Below, one piece after another: positions 6,585 to 8,751 of a stretch of DNA of 8,751 bases. Positions within the stretch are counted from its first letter, which is position 1, and the number at the start of each line of letters is the position of its first letter. The stretch is from Thermoplasmata archaeon (GTDB taxonomy: Archaea; Thermoplasmatota; Thermoplasmata; Thermoplasmatales; Thermoplasmataceae). The notes beneath the pieces were generated by a model. That model was not told the origin of the DNA and made no database searches. It was given only the letters and a program-made list of their open reading frames with translations. The position numbers and the translations under genes were made by a program. The stretch is from assembly GCA_021797055.1 (NCBI GenBank), contig JAKAAI010000074.1, forward strand, positions 1 to 8,751, given 5' to 3'.

Positions 6585-6983
6585 AAAATCCGTTGCAACC
6601 TGCACAAGCAACAGGCACTGCACCCCATTAGGATAAAACTCATTTTCTAAGTTCTTGCCCTCTTTGATAGAGCAAAACCATTCGCAAAATTTGATCGTTG
6701 CCCCGTACTCTGAAGTTCTCTTCATTATGTATCCATTCTGGTCTTCTATCGCTTCCATTACTAATTCCTCTCAGATCAAAACCTCTCTAACGTGATTCCT
6801 GTGACAAGAAAGTGTCTCAAATTTTTTGTAGGTTTCAGGAGAGGTATCCTTACCTTTACACAACTTTCGGGATTCTATGCTTGGATAATGACCAAGCAAT
6901 TTATCTCTTGAACCTATTAGCGATCTATCCTGAAATGATTGGAATTTCTGGAGTCCGGAATAAAGTGACTGAACATCACAGCA
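6546..6983 (-). pseudogene. Possible decayed minus-strand gene with one internal stop
   Basis: On the minus strand one frame is open from 6983 to 6546 except for a single TGA at 6773-6771. Before the stop it reads protein-like sequence (for example SPETYKKFETLSCHRNHVRE). After the stop it continues EELVMEAIEDQNGYIMKRT and ends at TAA 6548-6546. An ATG at 6758 preceded by GAGAGG at eight bases could start a 70-residue protein by itself. The lower half of the frame overlaps a competing plus-strand open frame at 6812-7003, so composition alone does not decide which strand is coding. I do not recognise the product. If it is a gene it is another casualty in this decaying region. Confidence 0.25.
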
Positions 6984-7048
6984 CTACGATGATTACGATC
7001 TAGGGATGGAGAATAAGGGGACTGTGTGTGTTGTGGGGGGATTCAGCT

Positions 7049-7070
7049 AAAACAACGATAGCAATAAAAA
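7049..7070 (-). terminator. Oligo-T terminator of the DarT-macro gene
   Basis: Reading the minus strand, the stop of the fusion gene at 7080 is followed within 10-31 bases by TTTTT (7070-7066) and TTTT (7052-7049). Short T tracts without a required hairpin are the normal archaeal termination signal. A C-rich tract lies just beyond. Confidence 0.4.
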
Positions 7071-7079
7071 CATTGAGTT

Positions 7080-8345
7080 CTAAAACCAATTTCTTTCAGA
7101 GTCCTTGACGCCAAGAAGGTACTCCTTAGTCAATTGTTCCTCAGGTACTGGCTTTTCTGCAGGTATGTAGAGTTGCACAGGAATTTTTAGTTTTCTCAAA
7201 TACTGACAAAGAATTGGCCCCATTTCGCTCCATTTAAGATTTCCAAGACCACATCCCAATGCAGGGATAGCAAGTGATTTTATTTCTAATGACTCATAAT
7301 TATTCACTAGCCATTCGAGTCCTTTTATGATGCCTTCTTTCAATGCTGGCCGTCTCCAATCATCTTTGGTAGGAAAAAGCAGAAACCAAGTGTTGTGGTT
7401 CGGCCCCTTCTTCAGATATGATGGGGAATCAGCCAACTGATCATCAAGACCTCCCTCTCGCTTGTATAAGACTGGCCGCCCCATTCTCAGTGTCTTGCTC
7501 CTGCATGCATCCTGATACTTTACATAGACGTCTGGAAACTGGTACTTGGCACGGGATGCAAGTCCTTTTCCCATAACTCCTTTTGTATTTACACTTACTG
7601 TTAAGGTCTGAAGTCCAGAAAAAAACATATCTCCTCTTACCAGCGTCAGGTTTTTGGTCAAGGGATGCTCGTAATCAGGCTCGAAAAAAGTTCGTTCGTC
7701 CACCACGACCTGAGGATGAATACTCGACCTGGCTACTATTTGTTCCACCTTCTCCTTAGTTTTTTGATTTGACACAAGTATTGTATGAATTTGATCCTCG
7801 GGGTACCTGTCAGGAACAAGAGTTTCTGCCATGATCCTCCTTTTTGAGCCATCTTCTTCTTTCCAGTACTCGAGCCCATCGACATCCTTTAAACTTTCAA
7901 GAACATGGAAGAACTCAGACGCGGGAAAAAACCTTGTAGGCCCATTGGCAGCGTTTCCATCGGTTACCAAAGCTCCTAGAGTTTCCACTGCTGGCAGAAT
8001 GTAACAAGATAGTACTGCCAAATTCGCCGAACCGATATTGGATTTGACGAAATATAGCATTGGATTCCTAGGTTGCATGTAAAAATTAGCATATTGCCAC
8101 AAGGATTTTTTATCTGGGGTTAGTTTATTCTTTCTAAGATTGACAATTTCCTGATTGTATATCTTCTTGTATTTTATTCCTTTTTCTTCAATCAGTTTGT
8201 GCGAGAGAATGCCATTTTCGAGAATGGAACTAATATTGTCTATGTGAGTGATGTAGTAAAGATTTCGATATCTGAATCGGGGGGGGTTGCCAGGTTCCGC
8301 CCCTTTGAATAATCCCGATACATTGTCTACAGATCCATTTGCCAT
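7080..8345 (-). CDS. darTG: DarT-type DNA ADP-ribosyltransferase fused to a DarG-type macro domain (toxin-antitoxin in one protein)
   Basis: DarT (DUF4433 family) uses NAD+ to ADP-ribosylate thymidines in single-stranded DNA, blocking replication. DarG's macro domain removes the modification. Normally these are two adjacent genes. Here one 421-residue protein carries both. Residues about 27-225 are DarT: LYYITHIDNISSILENG (NAD-site His 34), QPRNPMLYFV (Arg 93) and RRIMAETLVP (the expected catalytic Glu, E174). Residues about 232-395 are the macro domain: LVRGDM, SVNTKGVMGKGLASRAKYQF, FLLFPTKDDWR (Lys 327, the DarG catalytic Lys position) and LAIPALGCGLGNLKW. Only about 26 residues follow, so the separate C-terminal DarT-binding domain of typical DarG is missing. 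The reading frame is intact in a region of pseudogenes. Start ATG 8345 lies in a 16-bp palindrome. Likely role: anti-phage defence or addiction module, by family knowledge. Confidence 0.9.
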   Translation of the reverse strand: MANGSVDNVSGLFKGAEPGNPPRFRYRNLYYITHIDNISSILENGILSHKLIEEKGIKYKKIYNQEIVNLRKNKLTPDKKSLWQYANFYMQPRNPMLYFVKSNIGSANLAVLSCYILPAVETLGALVTDGNAANGPTRFFPASEFFHVLESLKDVDGLEYWKEEDGSKRRIMAETLVPDRYPEDQIHTILVSNQKTKEKVEQIVARSSIHPQVVVDERTFFEPDYEHPLTKNLTLVRGDMFFSGLQTLTVSVNTKGVMGKGLASRAKYQFPDVYVKYQDACRSKTLRMGRPVLYKREGGLDDQLADSPSYLKKGPNHNTWFLLFPTKDDWRRPALKEGIIKGLEWLVNNYESLEIKSLAIPALGCGLGNLKWSEMGPILCQYLRKLKIPVQLYIPAEKPVPEEQLTKEYLLGVKDSERNWF

Positions 8346-8355
8346 TATAATGGCA
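8340..8355. promoter_or_regulatory. 16-bp perfect palindrome over the DarT-macro start codon
   Basis: TGCCATTATAATGGCA is identical to its reverse complement and includes the ATG of the fusion gene (8345-8343). Its position between the predicted transcript start and the first codons suits an operator for a dimeric repressor or autoregulator. It contains TATAAT at its centre. No protein is shown to bind it, and one such palindrome in a window of this size could arise by chance. Confidence 0.4.
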
Positions 8356-8372
8356 TTTAATATGAAAGAAAG

Positions 8373-8380
8373 TAATAAAT
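8373..8380 (-). promoter_or_regulatory. TATA-like box of the DarT-macro gene
   Basis: On the minus strand ATTTATTA is centred about 31 bases before the ATG at 8345, which would give a leader of only a few bases. No Shine-Dalgarno is seen, so the gene is probably almost leaderless. Confidence 0.4.
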
Positions 8381-8402
8381 TTGATGTTCACAGGGGTGAT
8401 TG

Positions 8403-8410
8403 TTTTATAT
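8403..8410 (+). promoter_or_regulatory. Divergent TATA-like box for the 8439 ORF
   Basis: TTTTATAT is centred about 32 bases before ATG 8439 on the plus strand. It lies back to back with the box of the DarT-macro gene, so both could share one control region. Confidence 0.35.
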
Positions 8411-8438
8411 CATTTATTGTCTAACTTTTCGGAACGCT

Positions 8439-8519
8439 ATGACGGAAATTATTTTGAAGCATAAAGAAATCAAAAAGTTTCCAGGAGTCATTGTGGATAA
8501 TGTACATAAGTTGCTGTAA
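8439..8519 (+). CDS. Tiny ORF divergent from the DarT-macro gene
   Basis: ATG 8439 to TAA 8517-8519 encodes 26 residues, beginning MTEIILKHKEIKKFPG and ending in VHKLL. The peptide is basic with an amphipathic pattern and looks more like real coding sequence than the other frames here. It has a TATA-like box at a near-leaderless distance. It could be a small regulator, a leader peptide, or the 5' remnant of a truncated gene. I recognise no family, and it may be a chance ORF. Confidence 0.3.
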   Translation: MTEIILKHKEIKKFPGVIVDNVHKLL

Positions 8520-8629
8520 TTTCAAAAAGATCCTATACAACCTTAACCAGCCTCCGTGTGTATACACTTTCTTCCAGTTACCAATTCCTCCTTTATACAC
8601 GTCGTTATTGTACCCCTTTTTCCCTTCTG

Positions 8630-8656
8630 ATCTCTCATATGGGAGAGATTATTTTT
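8630..8656 (+). terminator. Hairpin followed by T-rich tract
   Basis: ATCTCTC (8630-8636) pairs perfectly with GAGAGAT (8643-8649) around a six-base loop and is followed by TATTTTT. This resembles a factor-independent terminator reading rightward. It would close transcription from the 8403 promoter before the next start at 8722. Confidence 0.4.
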
Positions 8657-8692
8657 GCATTCTTGCCTCTTCTGTAAAATTGATAGTTCCCA

Positions 8693-8699
8693 GCATAAT
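8693..8699 (+). promoter_or_regulatory. Possible TATA box for the gene at the right edge
   Basis: CATAATT is centred about 25-26 bases before ATG 8722, consistent with the leaderless pattern elsewhere in the window. Confidence 0.3.
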
Positions 8700-8721
8700 T
8701 CGGTTTTGAGCGAGTAAAGAA

Positions 8722-8751
8722 ATGCAGGACCAATTGGAAGTAATGAAGGGG
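8722..8751 (+). CDS. Possible 5' end of a gene running off the window
   Basis: ATG 8722 opens ten codons (MQDQLEVMKG) that reach the window edge without a stop. A TATA-like box sits about 25 bases upstream and a terminator-like hairpin separates it from what precedes. Too short to identify. Confidence 0.3.
   Translation, partial: MQDQLEVMKG

Noticed and set aside
6812..7003. Plus-strand ORF of 63 codons with GTG start
   Set aside because: No ribosome site or clear promoter and no recognisable motif; the minus-strand frame over the same bases reads equally well or better.
7003..7040. G-rich stretch with runs of 3, 4 and 6 G, possible G-quadruplex
   Set aside because: The runs are unevenly spaced by up to 14 bases with a TG-repeat between and only three of three or more G, so a stable quadruplex is not supported.
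8491..8709. Plus-strand ORF rich in Pro, Tyr, Phe and Leu
   Set aside because: The composition reflects a pyrimidine-rich stretch; it runs through the terminator-like hairpin and has no start signal.
1..8751. tRNA genes, CRISPR arrays or long direct repeats as att sites
   Set aside because: I looked for T-loop-like motifs near the recombinase, regularly spaced repeats and long matching segments, and found only short matches of 10-13 bases explicable by chance.

Overview
The window looks like a piece of an archaeal chromosome, probably from the Thermoplasmata (moderate confidence). The signs are an archaeal-type MCM helicase remnant, an archaeal tyrosine recombinase with the S-(Q)-G-(H)-T...HYLN motif, and several genes with a TATA-like box about 25-27 bases before the ATG and no Shine-Dalgarno, as in leaderless archaeal transcripts. 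It is an accessory region: membrane proteins of unknown function, a decayed replication/integration module, and a DNA-modifying toxin-antitoxin gene. There are no rRNA, tRNA or CRISPR features.

Layout. Bases 1-470 hold no convincing gene. Two + strand membrane proteins follow: 474-1511 (cytosolic N-terminal domain plus four helices) and 1719-2087 (four-helix mini-protein). From 2315 to about 4327 lies a promoter followed by three consecutive genes that are all broken: a short ORF with an in-frame TGA, a gene with a probable 1-nt deletion, and an mcm gene. The mcm gene has a TAG between its N-terminal and AAA+ parts, a Walker B Glu-to-Lys change and a missing 3' end. A third + strand membrane protein (4558-5463) appears intact. 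A tyrosine recombinase remnant (5571-6134) has two in-frame TAG codons and has lost its catalytic His. A small unknown ORF (6243-6584) and a possible decayed minus-strand gene (6546-6983) follow.

The most interesting gene is on the minus strand, 8345-7080: a single 421-residue protein that joins a DarT-type NAD-dependent DNA ADP-ribosyltransferase (toxin) to a DarG-type macro domain (antitoxin hydrolase). Both halves keep their recognisable catalytic motifs. Its start codon lies in a perfect 16-bp palindrome and its fifth coding segment contains a C8 homopolymer. Divergent promoter-like boxes lie upstream, with a tiny + strand ORF (8439-8519).

How the parts fit (inference): the mcm and recombinase remnants look like an old integrated plasmid or virus-like element that has lost mobility and replication. 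The DarT-macro gene is apparently still selected, as expected for an addiction or anti-phage module that outlives its carrier element. The membrane genes may be host genes or cargo; the sequence does not decide this.
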